A DNA stretch of 64,000 bases from Mucilaginibacter agri (lineage in GTDB: Bacteria; Bacteroidota; Bacteroidia; Sphingobacteriales; Sphingobacteriaceae), in the NCBI RefSeq assembly GCF_009928685.1, contig NZ_WWEO01000041.1, positions 248,001-312,000 of the forward strand, given 5' to 3'. A program made the position numbers and the translations under genes. Below are positions 28,013 through 37,370 of this stretch, piece after piece (position 1 is the stretch's first letter; the number at the start of each line of letters is the position of its first letter). The notes beneath the pieces were generated by a model. The model worked only from the letters and a program-made list of their open reading frames with translations, had not been told where the DNA came from and did no database searches.

Positions 28013-29605
28013 TTAAAGCACTGTATCCTCCAAAACTTCCGCATGCTGCGGATAATCTGTAGTATAATGTAATCCCCTACTCTCTTTACGTTTCATGGCC
28101 GATTTTACTACCAGATACGATACCTGGATTAAATTACGCAGCTCACAAAGTTTTACCGAAAGTTTGGTTTGCTTATAGAAAGACTCTGTTTCTTCGTGCA
28201 GTAAACCTAAGCGGCGCATGGCCCTTTCCAAACGGAAATCGGAGCGGACGATACCCACATAGTCGTTCATTAACTTCTGCATTTCGCGCAGGTTGTGTGT
28301 TACCAGGATGTCTTCGTTAGAAAGCTGTACACCTTTCTCATCCCAATCGGGTATATTTTCTTGTATAGGATTATTTTCGAACTGAATAACGGCATCTTCA
28401 TAAATGCGGTGCGCAAATACCAATGCTTCCAGTAATGAGTTTGAGGCCAAACGGTTAGCGCCGTGTAAACCTGTTGAAGAACATTCGCCGCAGGCATATA
28501 AATTTAATATAGACGACCGGCCCCAATGATCAACCATAATACCACCGCACATGTAATGACAGGCCGGCGAAACGGGGATCATATCCTTAGTCATGTCGAT
28601 ACCAATATCTAAACACTTGGCATATATATTAGGGAAATGGCTCAGTATATCGGCTTTACTGCGATGGCGAATATCCAGGTAAACGTAATCTTCCCCCGAT
28701 TTTTTTATCTCAGCATCAATGGCACGCGCAACGATGTCACGGGGGGCTAATGATTTACGCGCATCATACTCCTGCATAAACTCGGTACCATCCAACCGTT
28801 TTAAAATACCACCGAAACCACGTACCGCTTCCGAAATTAAAAACGAAGGATAATCTCCCGGATTATACAACGCTGTTGGGTGGAATTGAATAAATTCCAT
28901 ATTCCTTACTTTACCTTTGGCACGATAAACCATTGCCACACCATCACCGGTTGCGATGGTAGGATTAGTAGTTATCGAATAAATATGCCCAGCACCACCA
29001 GAGGCCATTACCGTAACTTTAGATAATATCTTATCCACATTACCGGTAAGCGTATTTAAAGCGTAGATACCGAAGCACTTAATATCATTACTCTGCTTAC
29101 CCACCAGCTCACCCAAATGGTGTTGCGTGATCAGATCAACAGCAAAATAATGCGTAATAATCTCAATATTAGGGTTTTGATGTATCTGATCTAATAAAGC
29201 GCGCTCTATTTCGAAACCCGTAATGTCCTTATAGTGTAGTACACGAAATTCGGAATGGCCACCCTCTTTAGCCAGGTCGTAAATACCCTCGTTAGTTTTA
29301 TCGAAATTGGTTCCGTAATCAATAATTTCCCTGATACGCGCGGGCCCTTCGGTAACCACAGCTTCCACAGCAACAGGATCACAAAGGCCGTCGCCGGCAA
29401 TTAAAGTGTCTTCTATATGTTTTTCAAAAGAATCATCTTTTTTATCCACAACCACTGCAACACCTCCCTGGGCATACTTAGTGTTAGATTCGTCTTCATT
29501 TGCCTTTGTAACTATCAGTACTTTACCATGTTTCGCAGCCTTAAGTGCAAAACTCAATCCGGCTATACCCGATCCAACAACAAGGAAATCCACAGTTTTT
29601 GTCAT
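28013..29605 (-). CDS. nadB: L-aspartate oxidase NadB
   Basis: A 530-residue flavoenzyme that turns L-aspartate into iminoaspartate, the first step of de novo NAD synthesis. The FAD-binding DFLVVGSGIAGLSFALKAA opens the protein. ASGGAGHIYSITTNP, EFIQFHPTALY and GEVRGFGG-like EAVRGFGGIL mark the catalytic region, and the C-terminal helical domain is complete. It is divergent from nadA, the next enzyme in the pathway, across a 410-base region. Confidence 0.96.
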   Translation of the reverse strand: MTKTVDFLVVGSGIAGLSFALKAAKHGKVLIVTKANEDESNTKYAQGGVAVVVDKKDDSFEKHIEDTLIAGDGLCDPVAVEAVVTEGPARIREIIDYGTNFDKTNEGIYDLAKEGGHSEFRVLHYKDITGFEIERALLDQIHQNPNIEIITHYFAVDLITQHHLGELVGKQSNDIKCFGIYALNTLTGNVDKILSKVTVMASGGAGHIYSITTNPTIATGDGVAMVYRAKGKVRNMEFIQFHPTALYNPGDYPSFLISEAVRGFGGILKRLDGTEFMQEYDARKSLAPRDIVARAIDAEIKKSGEDYVYLDIRHRSKADILSHFPNIYAKCLDIGIDMTKDMIPVSPACHYMCGGIMVDHWGRSSILNLYACGECSSTGLHGANRLASNSLLEALVFAHRIYEDAVIQFENNPIQENIPDWDEKGVQLSNEDILVTHNLREMQKLMNDYVGIVRSDFRLERAMRRLGLLHEETESFYKQTKLSVKLCELRNLIQVSYLVVKSAMKRKESRGLHYTTDYPQHAEVLEDTVL

Positions 29606-30015
29606 AATTCATCTAATAGATGTGTAAAAGTAATACTTGTGTTAACAACCCTATTAAAAGATGTTAATTTTGCGGTGATAAATAGCTAATAAATAATTGA
29701 AATGTGGATAACCCTGTGAAAAACGGTTTTTCGACACAACTTATCCCAAACTTTTAAGGAGAAATTAAGGTTTCGTTAACATTTATACACACAACAAATA
29801 ATTAACAAAATAGGTCTTAAATAAAAATGTGGTTTTATAAAATGCTTTTAGAATCAGACCTTTAAATGACAAAACAATTAACATAAATGTGGATAACATG
29901 CTGATAACTCATTTTTCAAAAGAAATTTTCGGTCATCATTCCACATTACTAACACTATAACAAACAATAAGATTTATATTAATAAGATTTATTGTTTTTA
30001 TTGATCTGTGCAAAA
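29606..30015. other. AT-rich nadB-nadA intergenic region with DnaA boxes (candidate oriC)
   Basis: 410 bases with no gene. Five sites fit the DnaA-box consensus TTWTNCACA: 29631-29639, 29703-29711, 29715-29723, 29783-29791 and 29888-29896. Those at 29703 and 29888 are the perfect TTATCCACA (as TGTGGATAA). The stretch between the last two boxes is strongly AT-rich. The region must also hold the divergent nadB and nadA promoters. Two parS sites lie 6 kb away. An origin is inferred, not shown. Confidence 0.5.
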
Positions 30016-31008
30016 ATGAATACTTTCGAAGAAATAAATATCAAGGGTTTCGCCGACGAATACGTTGATCCGACGCTCGATCTTTTTGATGAAATTGAAA
30101 AGTTAAAAAAGGAAAAGAATGCAGTTATACTGGCACACTATTACCAGGAAGGAGATATACAAGATATTGCCGATTATATTGGCGACAGCCTTGGCCTATC
30201 TCAACAAGCTGCAAAAACAGACGCGGATATTATCGTTTTTGCCGGTGTGCACTTCATGGCTGAAACTGCTAAGATCCTATCGCCCGAGAAGAAGGTTTTA
30301 CTACCCGATATTAAGGCAGGTTGTTCATTAGCAGATAGTTGCCCACCGCATCTGTTTAAAAAGTTTAAAGAAAACTACCCAGATCACCTGGTTATCACTT
30401 ATGTAAACTGCACCGCCGAACTAAAAGCTTTAAGCGACATTGTTTGTACTTCCAGCAACGCTGTACAGATTGTAAATAGTTTACCTGCAGATCAGAAGAT
30501 TATTTTCGGGCCCGACCGTAACCTTGGTCGTTATGTGGCCGAGAAAACCGGGCGAGACCTGGTATTGTGGAATGGCGCCTGTATGGTGCACGAAATATTT
30601 TCGAGAGAGAAAATTACTAAATTAAAAGAGCGCCATCCCGACGCTAAAATATTGGCACATCCTGAGTGTGAAGAACATATACTGGAACTGGCCGACTATA
30701 TTGGTTCAACAACAGGTATCTTAAACTACGCCACTAAAAGCGATGCCAAAGAATTTATTGTGGCTACAGAAGCAGGTATCTTACACCAAATGGAAAAAGA
30801 TAATCCTGGCAAGACTTTTATCCCAGCTCCGCCAAATAATACCTGTGCATGTAATGATTGCCCGCACATGAAAAGAAACACTTTAGAAAAGCTTTATCTG
30901 TGCCTTAAAAATGAAATGCCGGAGATAAGTGTGCCCGCAGATATTATTGCTCGTGCCGTAAAACCTATCGAACGTATGCTGGAGATATCAGCTCAATATG
31001 GATTGTAA
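30016..31008 (+). CDS. nadA: Quinolinate synthase NadA
   Basis: A 330-residue 4Fe-4S enzyme that condenses iminoaspartate with dihydroxyacetone phosphate to quinolinate. The three cluster Cys positions can be matched to [17 protein letters not shown] and [18 protein letters not shown] and the GDSLGLSQ motif are typical. I chose the ATG at 30016 (MNTFEEIN); the frame extends to a TTG at 29992, which is unlikely. A terminator follows at 31043-31084. Confidence 0.96.
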   Translation: MNTFEEINIKGFADEYVDPTLDLFDEIEKLKKEKNAVILAHYYQEGDIQDIADYIGDSLGLSQQAAKTDADIIVFAGVHFMAETAKILSPEKKVLLPDIKAGCSLADSCPPHLFKKFKENYPDHLVITYVNCTAELKALSDIVCTSSNAVQIVNSLPADQKIIFGPDRNLGRYVAEKTGRDLVLWNGACMVHEIFSREKITKLKERHPDAKILAHPECEEHILELADYIGSTTGILNYATKSDAKEFIVATEAGILHQMEKDNPGKTFIPAPPNNTCACNDCPHMKRNTLEKLYLCLKNEMPEISVPADIIARAVKPIERMLEISAQYGL

Positions 31009-31042
31009 TTTTTACCTCCATACCTAAAACGTTTTAGCTAAA

Positions 31043-31084
31043 AAATAAAAAGGGCGGATATATATTTATTAGCCCTTTTTATTT
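31043..31084. terminator. Terminator after nadA
   Basis: AAATAAAAAGGGC pairs perfectly with GCCCTTTTTATTT across a 16-base loop. It ends in a T-rich run, 35 bases past the nadA stop. Confidence 0.85.
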
Positions 31085-31162
31085 GAAACTGTTGAAGCCA
31101 TAAAAAATACAATTGGTGTTGCCTTTTAAAGTTTTAATAAGCTATTGCTAATTAGCTTTTTG

Positions 31163-31170
31163 TATTTTTG
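31163..31170 (+). promoter_or_regulatory. -7 box four bases from the thiL start (probable leaderless mRNA)
   Basis: TATTTTTG, an exact TAnnTTTG match, ends four bases before the ATG at 31175. Transcription would begin at or next to the start codon. Confidence 0.6.
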
Positions 31171-31174
31171 CCAA

Positions 31175-32218
31175 ATGGACCTTTTTGAGAATACCGAAAG
31201 AACTAACCTGGAACAATTAGGTGAGTTTGGCCTGATAGATCATCTGACTAAGAATTTTGTGATCGGCAAATCAACTACTTTTAAAGGCATTGGCGATGAT
31301 GCAGCTGTGCTTGATGCGAAAGATAAAAAGGTGTTGGTATCGACTGATATGTTGTTAGAAGGCATACATTTCGATTTAGCTTACACGCCTTTGAAACACT
31401 TAGGCTACAAATCGGTACAGGTGAACCTGAGCGACATTTATGCCATGAATGGCATACCTGAGCAGATCACGGTGTCTATCGGTATGTCGAGCAAGTTTCC
31501 GTTGGAAGCTATTGAAGAACTTTATGAAGGCATTTACCTGGCCTGCGAACAATACAATATAGACCTGATTGGGGGCGATACAACAGCATCGAAACAAGGT
31601 TTGGTTATCAGCGTAACCGTTTTAGGATATGCCGATGAAAAAGATATTACTTACAGAAATACTGCAGAAGAAGGCGATTTAATTTGCGTAAGTGGCGATT
31701 TAGGCGGAGCTTATGTTGGCTTGCAGTTGTTGGAACGCGAAAAATTGGTTTACCTCGAAAACCCGCAAATACAGCCAGACCTGGAAGGGAAAGATTACAT
31801 CGTAGAGCGTCAGCTGAAACCAGAAGCTCGCCGCGATGTGGTTGATTTGCTAAAATCGAGAGGAATTAAACCTACCTCGATGATAGACGTGTCAGATGGT
31901 TTGGCTTCAGAATTATTGCATATCTGTAAGCAAAGCAACAAAGGCTGTAATTTGTACGAAGAAAAAATACCTATAGACCCGATGACATTTGAAACCGCTC
32001 GCGAATTTGGCCTCGACCCAACGGTGTGCGCGCTAAGCGGCGGCGAAGATTACGAACTGCTTTTCACTATTAAGCAAGCAGACTACGATAAAATTAAACA
32101 TGATGTGGATGTAAGTATTATCGGTTACATTACAGAACCCAACGCCGGCAAAAACCTGATTTCCAAAGGTGGTTCAGTGCATGCGTTGACTGCGCAGGGT
32201 TGGAACGCTTTTACGTAA
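31175..32218 (+). CDS. thiL: Thiamine-phosphate kinase ThiL
   Basis: A 347-residue kinase that makes thiamine diphosphate from thiamine phosphate, the last step of cofactor synthesis. GIGDDAAVLD near the N-terminus, STDMLLEGIHFDL, VNLSDIYAMNG and IGGDTTAS are the metal/ATP motifs; MIDVSDGLASEL and SGGEDYELLFT lie later. I chose the ATG at 31175 (MDLFENTE) because the promoter box directly precedes it. The frame extends upstream to 31145. A GC-rich repeat begins at the base after the stop codon. Confidence 0.95.
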   Translation: MDLFENTERTNLEQLGEFGLIDHLTKNFVIGKSTTFKGIGDDAAVLDAKDKKVLVSTDMLLEGIHFDLAYTPLKHLGYKSVQVNLSDIYAMNGIPEQITVSIGMSSKFPLEAIEELYEGIYLACEQYNIDLIGGDTTASKQGLVISVTVLGYADEKDITYRNTAEEGDLICVSGDLGGAYVGLQLLEREKLVYLENPQIQPDLEGKDYIVERQLKPEARRDVVDLLKSRGIKPTSMIDVSDGLASELLHICKQSNKGCNLYEEKIPIDPMTFETAREFGLDPTVCALSGGEDYELLFTIKQADYDKIKHDVDVSIIGYITEPNAGKNLISKGGSVHALTAQGWNAFT

Positions 32219-32244
32219 CCCCCCAACCCCCTGAAGGGGGAGGG
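32219..32244 (+). repeat. GC-rich extragenic palindrome, copy A (at the thiL stop)
   Basis: CCCCCCAACCCCCTGAAGGGGG begins with the base after the thiL TAA; the core is CCCCCTGAAGGGGG. Copy B is inverted at the rmuC end, with a terminator between. Confidence 0.85.
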
Positions 32245-32263
32245 AAAATTCGAATTTAATATT

Positions 32264-32303
32264 AAAAAGAAAGGATGAGAAAATTTTCTCATCCTTTCTT
32301 TTT
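32264..32303. terminator. 40-base perfect palindromic terminator
   Basis: A perfect 20+20 palindrome centred between 32283 and 32284, with AAAAAG...CTTTTT ends. It serves thiL and rmuC, which converge here, and is flanked on both sides by inverted copies of the GC-rich repeat. Confidence 0.92.
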
Positions 32304-32330
32304 AAATCTTGACTCTTTCTTTATTCCCTT

Positions 32331-32358
32331 CCTCCCCCTTCAGGGGGTCGGGGGGCTT
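32331..32358 (-). repeat. GC-rich extragenic palindrome, copy B (overlaps the rmuC stop)
   Basis: Read on the minus strand, AGCCCCCCGACCCCCTGAAG encodes the last residues SPPTP and the TGA stop of RmuC. It is the inverted partner of copy A. Confidence 0.85.
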
Positions 32359-33698
32359 AATTGCTTATTTGCTTTGGCCCCTAGCTTTTTAATCTTATCA
32401 GCAGTAACCGTTAAATTTCCCCGGCCATCAACCAGTTTATTAAATGCTTTATCGTAATGATCCTGGGTTGATTTGATGCTTTTGCCAATACCTTCCAGAT
32501 CGTTTACAAAGCCAACAAACTTATCATACATCTCTCCGCTGAGACGGGCAATTTCTAACACGTTGCGGTTTTGATTTTCCTGTTTCCACATGCTGGCAAT
32601 GGTGCGCAGAGTTGCCAATAAGGTTGAAGGGCTAACAATAACCACCCTCCTGTCCCAGGCATCGCTAAACAGATCGGCATCTATTTGCACCGCAAAGCTG
32701 AAAGAAGATTCTATCGGTACAAACAGCATCACAAAATCCGGGGAGTTGAGCTTACCCAGATCGTGATAATTTTTGGCAGATAGGCCCATCACATGATTTC
32801 GTAAAGATTCGACATGTGCGCGGGCGTATAATTTGCGTTCTTCTTCGGTTTCGGCGTTCACCAGGCGTTCATAAGCAATAAGTGATACCTTGGCATCAAT
32901 AATAAGATGTTTATCGTCTGGGAGGTCTATAATCGCGTCGGGTTGATAGCGGTTTCCATCGGCAGACTGATAACTGGCCTGCATTCGATACTCGCGATCT
33001 TTAGTTAAGCCCGATCGTTCCAGCACTTTTTCCAGAATAAATTCGCCCCAGTTGCCTTGCTTTTTATTATCTCCCTTAAGTGCTTTGGTTAAGTTTTGCG
33101 CTTCATTGCTTATTTGTTTATTCAGCTCCATTAGCTGTGTAATTACTCCTTTTAAAGTATTACGCTCCGCTGCTTCGGCATGGTAAACCTTTTCTACCTT
33201 ATCCTCAAAAGCTTTGATGTTTTCTTTCAGTGGGTTAAGCAACACATCGAGGTTATGGCGGTTTACATCTGTAAATTCTTTCGATTTCTCTTTTAACAGT
33301 TTTTCGGCGATGTTTTCAAACTCGCGTTGAAAATGCAGGCGGGTTTGTTCTACTTCAGCTTTCTGTTCCTGTAATTTTTCTTGTTGCGATTGCTGGTAGG
33401 CTTGCGCTCGCTCAATAGTCTGCAAAGCCTGGGCTAATTTTTCGCGTTCTTGTAAAAGATCATGCGTTAGTCGGGCCTGTTCATCTTTATAAATAGAGGT
33501 AATGTTTTCCTTTTCGGTATTAATCCAAAGCGATTTTTCTTCCGATCGTGCAAGGTTTATCCTAAGGCCGTTATTTTCGTCCTGCAAACGGATAAGTTCT
33601 TCATTAGAAATACCTTTATCTGACTGCTGCGCTTTAATAAATAAAATAACAGCAATGATAAACAGCACACCCGAAACAACTAAAGCAATTAAACCCAT
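32340..33698 (-). CDS. rmuC: DNA recombination protein RmuC
   Basis: A 452-residue protein with an N-terminal membrane helix (1-23), a long coiled coil (about 30-200) and the RmuC nuclease-like domain (about 215-400). The domain holds GNWGEFILEKVLERSGL, PDAIIDLPDDKHLIIDAKVSL and DFVMLFVPIESSF. RmuC limits recombination at inverted repeats and aids replication-fork stability. The last residues SPPTP and the stop are supplied by an extragenic repeat (32331-32358). Confidence 0.95.
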   Translation of the reverse strand: MGLIALVVSGVLFIIAVILFIKAQQSDKGISNEELIRLQDENNGLRINLARSEEKSLWINTEKENITSIYKDEQARLTHDLLQEREKLAQALQTIERAQAYQQSQQEKLQEQKAEVEQTRLHFQREFENIAEKLLKEKSKEFTDVNRHNLDVLLNPLKENIKAFEDKVEKVYHAEAAERNTLKGVITQLMELNKQISNEAQNLTKALKGDNKKQGNWGEFILEKVLERSGLTKDREYRMQASYQSADGNRYQPDAIIDLPDDKHLIIDAKVSLIAYERLVNAETEEERKLYARAHVESLRNHVMGLSAKNYHDLGKLNSPDFVMLFVPIESSFSFAVQIDADLFSDAWDRRVVIVSPSTLLATLRTIASMWKQENQNRNVLEIARLSGEMYDKFVGFVNDLEGIGKSIKSTQDHYDKAFNKLVDGRGNLTVTADKIKKLGAKANKQLSPPTP

Positions 33699-33772
33699 TT
33701 GATAAAAATTTTAGCAAACGAATGTAGTTAAAAATAGTATTTAATAAAAATATTAGTTATTCTATTTGATGT

Positions 33773-33874
33773 GTCATTGCGAGGTACGAAGCAATCTCGT
33801 CGTAAATCTATTCGATATACATAGCTACGAGATTGCTTTCCCTATACCCATCGGGACAGGCTGTACCTCGCAGT
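33773..33874. repeat. REP-like hairpin of the GTCATTGCGAGG family
   Basis: TGCGAGGTAC (33778-33787) pairs with GTACCTCGCA (33863-33872). AAGCAATCTCGT (33789-33800) pairs with ACGAGATTGCTT (33827-33838). An extra 24-base piece with CCC...GGG interrupts the right arm. The GTCATTGCGAGG-N-GAAGCAATC phrase is a repeat I know from many bacterial genomes. It lies downstream of the small lipoprotein gene. Confidence 0.85.
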
Positions 33875-33897
33875 GGGGAGTTGGGGCTAGATGATAC

Positions 33898-34152
33898 TTA
33901 CGGCTTATTAGTTTTGCCACTATCCACAGTTGGATTAGCAGTCGATTTTCCATTGGTGCTGGTATCGCTCCCCGAAGTGGAAGCACCCACTGGCGAACCC
34001 GATTCCGTAGCCATGCTGCTATCAGCTGGACCGGAATTACCATGGCTTGCGCTGGAGTCACGTGCTTCGCCACCGGTTTTTTGAGTGGCGCCATTGCAGG
34101 CGGATAAAGAAATTATGGCTGTGGTTATAAATAGATGGAAGAGCTTTTTCAT
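33898..34152 (-). CDS. Small Ser/Thr/Gly-rich lipoprotein
   Basis: An 84-residue protein. A classical lipoprotein signal (KKLFHLFITTAIISLSAC, Cys19) is followed by a disordered tail rich in Ser, Thr, Gly and Asp. No folded domain is expected. It is flanked on both sides by REP-like hairpins (33773-33874 and 34217-34291). Confidence 0.7.
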   Translation of the reverse strand: MKKLFHLFITTAIISLSACNGATQKTGGEARDSSASHGNSGPADSSMATESGSPVGASTSGSDTSTNGKSTANPTVDSGKTNKP

Positions 34153-34216
34153 ACGATAGATTTTAGGAATAACGTATGAAATGAGAAAGGGTTCTGTAAC
34201 TAAATAGTACAGTTAT

Positions 34217-34291
34217 CACTTCGACGATAGAAGAAATACTGTATTACAGTACGATCACAGAGCAGAAGATTTCTCCTATCGTAGAAATGAC
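34217..34291. repeat. REP-like hairpin of the CACTTCGACGATAG family
   Basis: The left arm at about 34214-34237 and the right arm at about 34268-34291 (ATTTCTCCTATCGTAGAAAT) pair over 20 of 24 positions. It resembles the TTTCGACGATAGAGAAAT repeats of this phylum and lies between the lipoprotein and gldH genes. Confidence 0.75.
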
Positions 34292-34312
34292 AAAAGGTTG
34301 AGTAAAAAACGC

Positions 34313-34798
34313 TTATTGCACCTTTTCCACCCTTAAACCAATATCGCTAACCTCGTGAAGCGGGTTATCGCGCATATTTTGTTCAATCTCGAAATGATAT
34401 GTACCGGCTGCCGGAAATTTGTATTGCGTTTTAAACGGCGTTTGATAAGCGTAAATATTACCCGTGCCTTGTCCTAGCCATTCGCCATCGGGATTGGCTA
34501 GTTTAAATTCGTAGCGCACCACTTTTGGTTTAGGGTGAGCGCCATCTTTCTGGCTGATAAGCACAAACATGTTGGCGTATTTATAATCGCCGGTCACCCG
34601 GATGTTCAGGTATAAATTATACAAAACCGAGGGGTCGTCGATCTTTACATCGTACTTAATTTTATTTACGTACGACCAGTTTCTGTTAGCGATCTCGGTG
34701 TTTTGATCGAAAACAGATTTGGGATCAGTACAGCTTGTGAGGGCTGCAAAAACAAAAGCTATTGCTAATAAACACCGGGTGTAAACGGCCATTTTCAT
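34313..34798 (-). CDS. gldH: Gliding motility lipoprotein GldH
   Basis: A 161-residue lipoprotein with lipobox ALTSC (Cys23) and the GldH pattern: VFDQNTEIANRNWSY after the Cys, LYLNIRVTGDYKYANMFVLIS, and EWLGQGTGNIYAYQTPFK. GldH stabilises the gliding/type IX machinery in Flavobacterium. Here it is the last gene of holB-ricT-gldH, an order common in the phylum. Gliding by this organism is not proved by it. Confidence 0.93.
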   Translation of the reverse strand: MKMAVYTRCLLAIAFVFAALTSCTDPKSVFDQNTEIANRNWSYVNKIKYDVKIDDPSVLYNLYLNIRVTGDYKYANMFVLISQKDGAHPKPKVVRYEFKLANPDGEWLGQGTGNIYAYQTPFKTQYKFPAAGTYHFEIEQNMRDNPLHEVSDIGLRVEKVQ

Positions 34799-34819
34799 CT
34801 GCTAAATATTGCGGGTTAT

Positions 34820-36193
34820 TTATTGTGCATTAGCCGGACCATTGTTGTTGCCTCCGCCCTGACCTCCGCCTCCGCGGTTTGGCCTGTGCCTGCGGTTATT
34901 GCGCCGGTTATTCCTATGCCCTTCTGGCTTAGCACCTTCGGCGTTAGGAGCCGACTGTTGTTGCGGTTTAGCAACTACACCATCTTTAGGGCCGGCGTTT
35001 TGCTGTGGCCTTGGTTGGTTACTGTTGCGTTGTTGCGGCTGGTTACCGTTCGGCTGATTTGGTTTTTTATTTCTGTTGTTACGATTATTTCTATTGCGGT
35101 TACGTTCGTCTAATCGGGTTAAACTATCCTGACCAACTACGTTTTCGTAATCCAATACTTTTACCGGTTTGGTTTCTACTTCAATAATTTCGCCGAGATC
35201 CTCTGGTTTTACCCCATCGCGGTTTAATTGCTGAATTTCTTTAACGCGGTTAATAGGCAACGGCACCCAGTTTTCTTCACCCGGATAACTAAACCACATC
35301 ATTTTTTTAAAGATGTCTGTTTTTTGCAAACGGGCATCGCCTTTTTCTGTTTTAAGCACGTTCACATTATCAGGGATGTGTTTCAGGGCATCCATATAAG
35401 TATCCAGCTCGTAGTTTAAACAGCATTTTAGCTTACCGCATTGGCCGGCTAATTTCAATGTGTTTAAGGATAAATTCTGGTAACGTGCCGCCGCTGTAGA
35501 AACCGTTTTAAAATCGGTTAACCACGTAGAGCAACACAGCTCACGGCCACAAGAGCCAATACCACCAAGTCGGCTTGCCTCCTGGCGCATACCAATCTGG
35601 CGCATTTCGATACGGATGCGAAAAGATTCGGCCATGCGTTTAATCAGTTCGCGAAAGTCTACGCGGCCTTCTGCGGTATAATAAAAAGTGGCTTTACTTT
35701 TATCGCCCTGATAATCCACATCACTTATCTTCATTTGCAGGCCCAGCTCTAAAGCCAATTTACGGGCTTTGTGCATGGTTTCCCACTCCAGGTCTTTGGC
35801 GGCTTTCCACTTATCAACATCCGCAGAAGTAGCTTTGCGGAATATTTTTTTGGTAACGTCGGCTTCGTTTACCCGGCGTTTGGTCATCTGCATCCTAACC
35901 AACTCGCCGGTTACAGATACGTGGCCTATATCAAAACCTCCGGTGGCAGTTTCGGTAACTACCAGCTCGCCGGCTTCTAAATATATATTGTCGGTATTGA
36001 GGTAAAAGTCCTTGCGCGAACCTTTAAATTTGATCTCAACTATTGGAAATACGCGGTAATTGTTGGGCATGTCCATATGCGACAGCCAATCGTAAACATC
36101 CAGTTTGCTGCAGCCATTGGTTAGGCATGAGCCATTACTTTTGCAGCCCGCAGGAGAACATCCGCCTCCAGTTGAGCAACTTCCACATCCCAT
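34820..36193 (-). CDS. ricT: RicT/YaaT family protein (PSP1 domain) with disordered basic tail
   Basis: A 457-residue protein. The N-terminus is very Cys-rich (MGCGSCSTGGGCSPAGCKSN), and the PSP1 C-terminal domain (about 150-260) holds IGSCGRELCCSTWL and LAGQCGKLKCCLNYEL, the Fe-S ligand Cys of the RicAFT complex. The last 100 residues are Asn/Arg/Gln-rich and disordered, suggesting RNA contact. In Bacilli RicT helps RNase Y. One base separates it from holB. Confidence 0.92.
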   Translation of the reverse strand: MGCGSCSTGGGCSPAGCKSNGSCLTNGCSKLDVYDWLSHMDMPNNYRVFPIVEIKFKGSRKDFYLNTDNIYLEAGELVVTETATGGFDIGHVSVTGELVRMQMTKRRVNEADVTKKIFRKATSADVDKWKAAKDLEWETMHKARKLALELGLQMKISDVDYQGDKSKATFYYTAEGRVDFRELIKRMAESFRIRIEMRQIGMRQEASRLGGIGSCGRELCCSTWLTDFKTVSTAAARYQNLSLNTLKLAGQCGKLKCCLNYELDTYMDALKHIPDNVNVLKTEKGDARLQKTDIFKKMMWFSYPGEENWVPLPINRVKEIQQLNRDGVKPEDLGEIIEVETKPVKVLDYENVVGQDSLTRLDERNRNRNNRNNRNKKPNQPNGNQPQQRNSNQPRPQQNAGPKDGVVAKPQQQSAPNAEGAKPEGHRNNRRNNRRHRPNRGGGGQGGGNNNGPANAQ

Positions 36194-36194
36194 A

Positions 36195-37337
36195 TTAGTT
36201 GTTTATATATTGAGTCCCCCGGGGGATCGTTTTAAAAAATAAAATTTTAATAATCTGCAAAGATACATCTAAAAACAAAATTTTAGGGTTCGCATTGCGT
36301 TCTATATGATAGTGCGCTTTTTCTAATTCGGCGCTTATTGCTTCTGCATAATTTACGGGTATTACAGCAGCCATTTTCCGGGCCGTCTCCAGCTCGTCAG
36401 GCGGCAGGTGTACCAAATTTGGCACCCCAGCTTGTAACAGGCAGCACTCGCGTAAAAAACTAATGCCGTATCGTAAAAAATTCTTTTGGTTCTCACGGCC
36501 CATTTTGGCCAATTGGTCAACCAGTTTCATGGCCTCTAAACCCTTGTTACCAAAACAGATACGCAACCATTGCACAAACAAGCCATGGTGGTTGTCGGTG
36601 TCCTGCTGTAAAATCTGGATGGCTTCGGTTAAGTTACCATTACTCAGGTAGGCCGCTTGTTCGGCCAAGCTTTTGGGTTGGCCATGATCTATCAGGTAAT
36701 CTCTCACCTCGTCGTAATTTAAGCACGGAACTTTGATAAGCTGAGTACGCGACAAAATGGTATTGAGGATCTGGTCCTGATTTTGGGCTACCAGTAAAAA
36801 CAATGTATTGGGCTGAGGTTCTTCGATGATTTTTAGCAACGCGTTACCGGTTTTATCCAGGTATTCGGGAAGCCAAAGAATCAGAATCTTATATTCAGAC
36901 TCGAAGGGTTTAAAACTCAGCTTTTTGATGATCTGATGGCATTCGGCAATATTAATGTTAGCCTGTTTGTTTTCGGCATCCAGGTAACCACGCCACACAT
37001 CGAGGTTTAAATAAGGGTTGGCCAAAAATGCGTCGCGCCATTGCTCAATAAAAGTAAGGGCGTTATCATCTTTATGCTTGGCAAAAAATGGGTAAGAAAA
37101 ATGCAGATCGGGGTGCATCAGTTTCTGATACTTCCGACACGATGCGCACACCCCGCACGAGTCATCAGGCTGTTGATCTTCGCATGATACATACTGGGCA
37201 TAGGCGACGGCCAAAGGCAAAGCTCCCGAGCCTTCCGGCCCCAAAAATAGTTGCGCATGACTAACCCGGTTCTCTTTTACCGAGTTAATCAACCGTTGTT
37301 TTACGGCAGCTTGTCCAACTATTTCTTTAAACTGCAT
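36195..37337 (-). CDS. holB: DNA polymerase III subunit delta' (HolB)
   Basis: A 380-residue clamp-loader subunit. The AAA fold begins FKEIVGQAAVKQRLINSV; the P-loop position reads GPEGSGALPLA without the Walker Lys, as expected for the non-catalytic delta' subunit. The zinc site is CEDQQPDDSCGVCASC. The sensor region TLFLLVAQNQDQILNTILSR-like stretch (NTILSRTQLIKVP) is present. It heads the holB-ricT-gldH unit. Confidence 0.93.
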   Translation of the reverse strand: MQFKEIVGQAAVKQRLINSVKENRVSHAQLFLGPEGSGALPLAVAYAQYVSCEDQQPDDSCGVCASCRKYQKLMHPDLHFSYPFFAKHKDDNALTFIEQWRDAFLANPYLNLDVWRGYLDAENKQANINIAECHQIIKKLSFKPFESEYKILILWLPEYLDKTGNALLKIIEEPQPNTLFLLVAQNQDQILNTILSRTQLIKVPCLNYDEVRDYLIDHGQPKSLAEQAAYLSNGNLTEAIQILQQDTDNHHGLFVQWLRICFGNKGLEAMKLVDQLAKMGRENQKNFLRYGISFLRECCLLQAGVPNLVHLPPDELETARKMAAVIPVNYAEAISAELEKAHYHIERNANPKILFLDVSLQIIKILFFKTIPRGTQYINN

Positions 37338-37370
37338 TGGTGCAAGGTAATAAATAGATTTTAGATGTTA

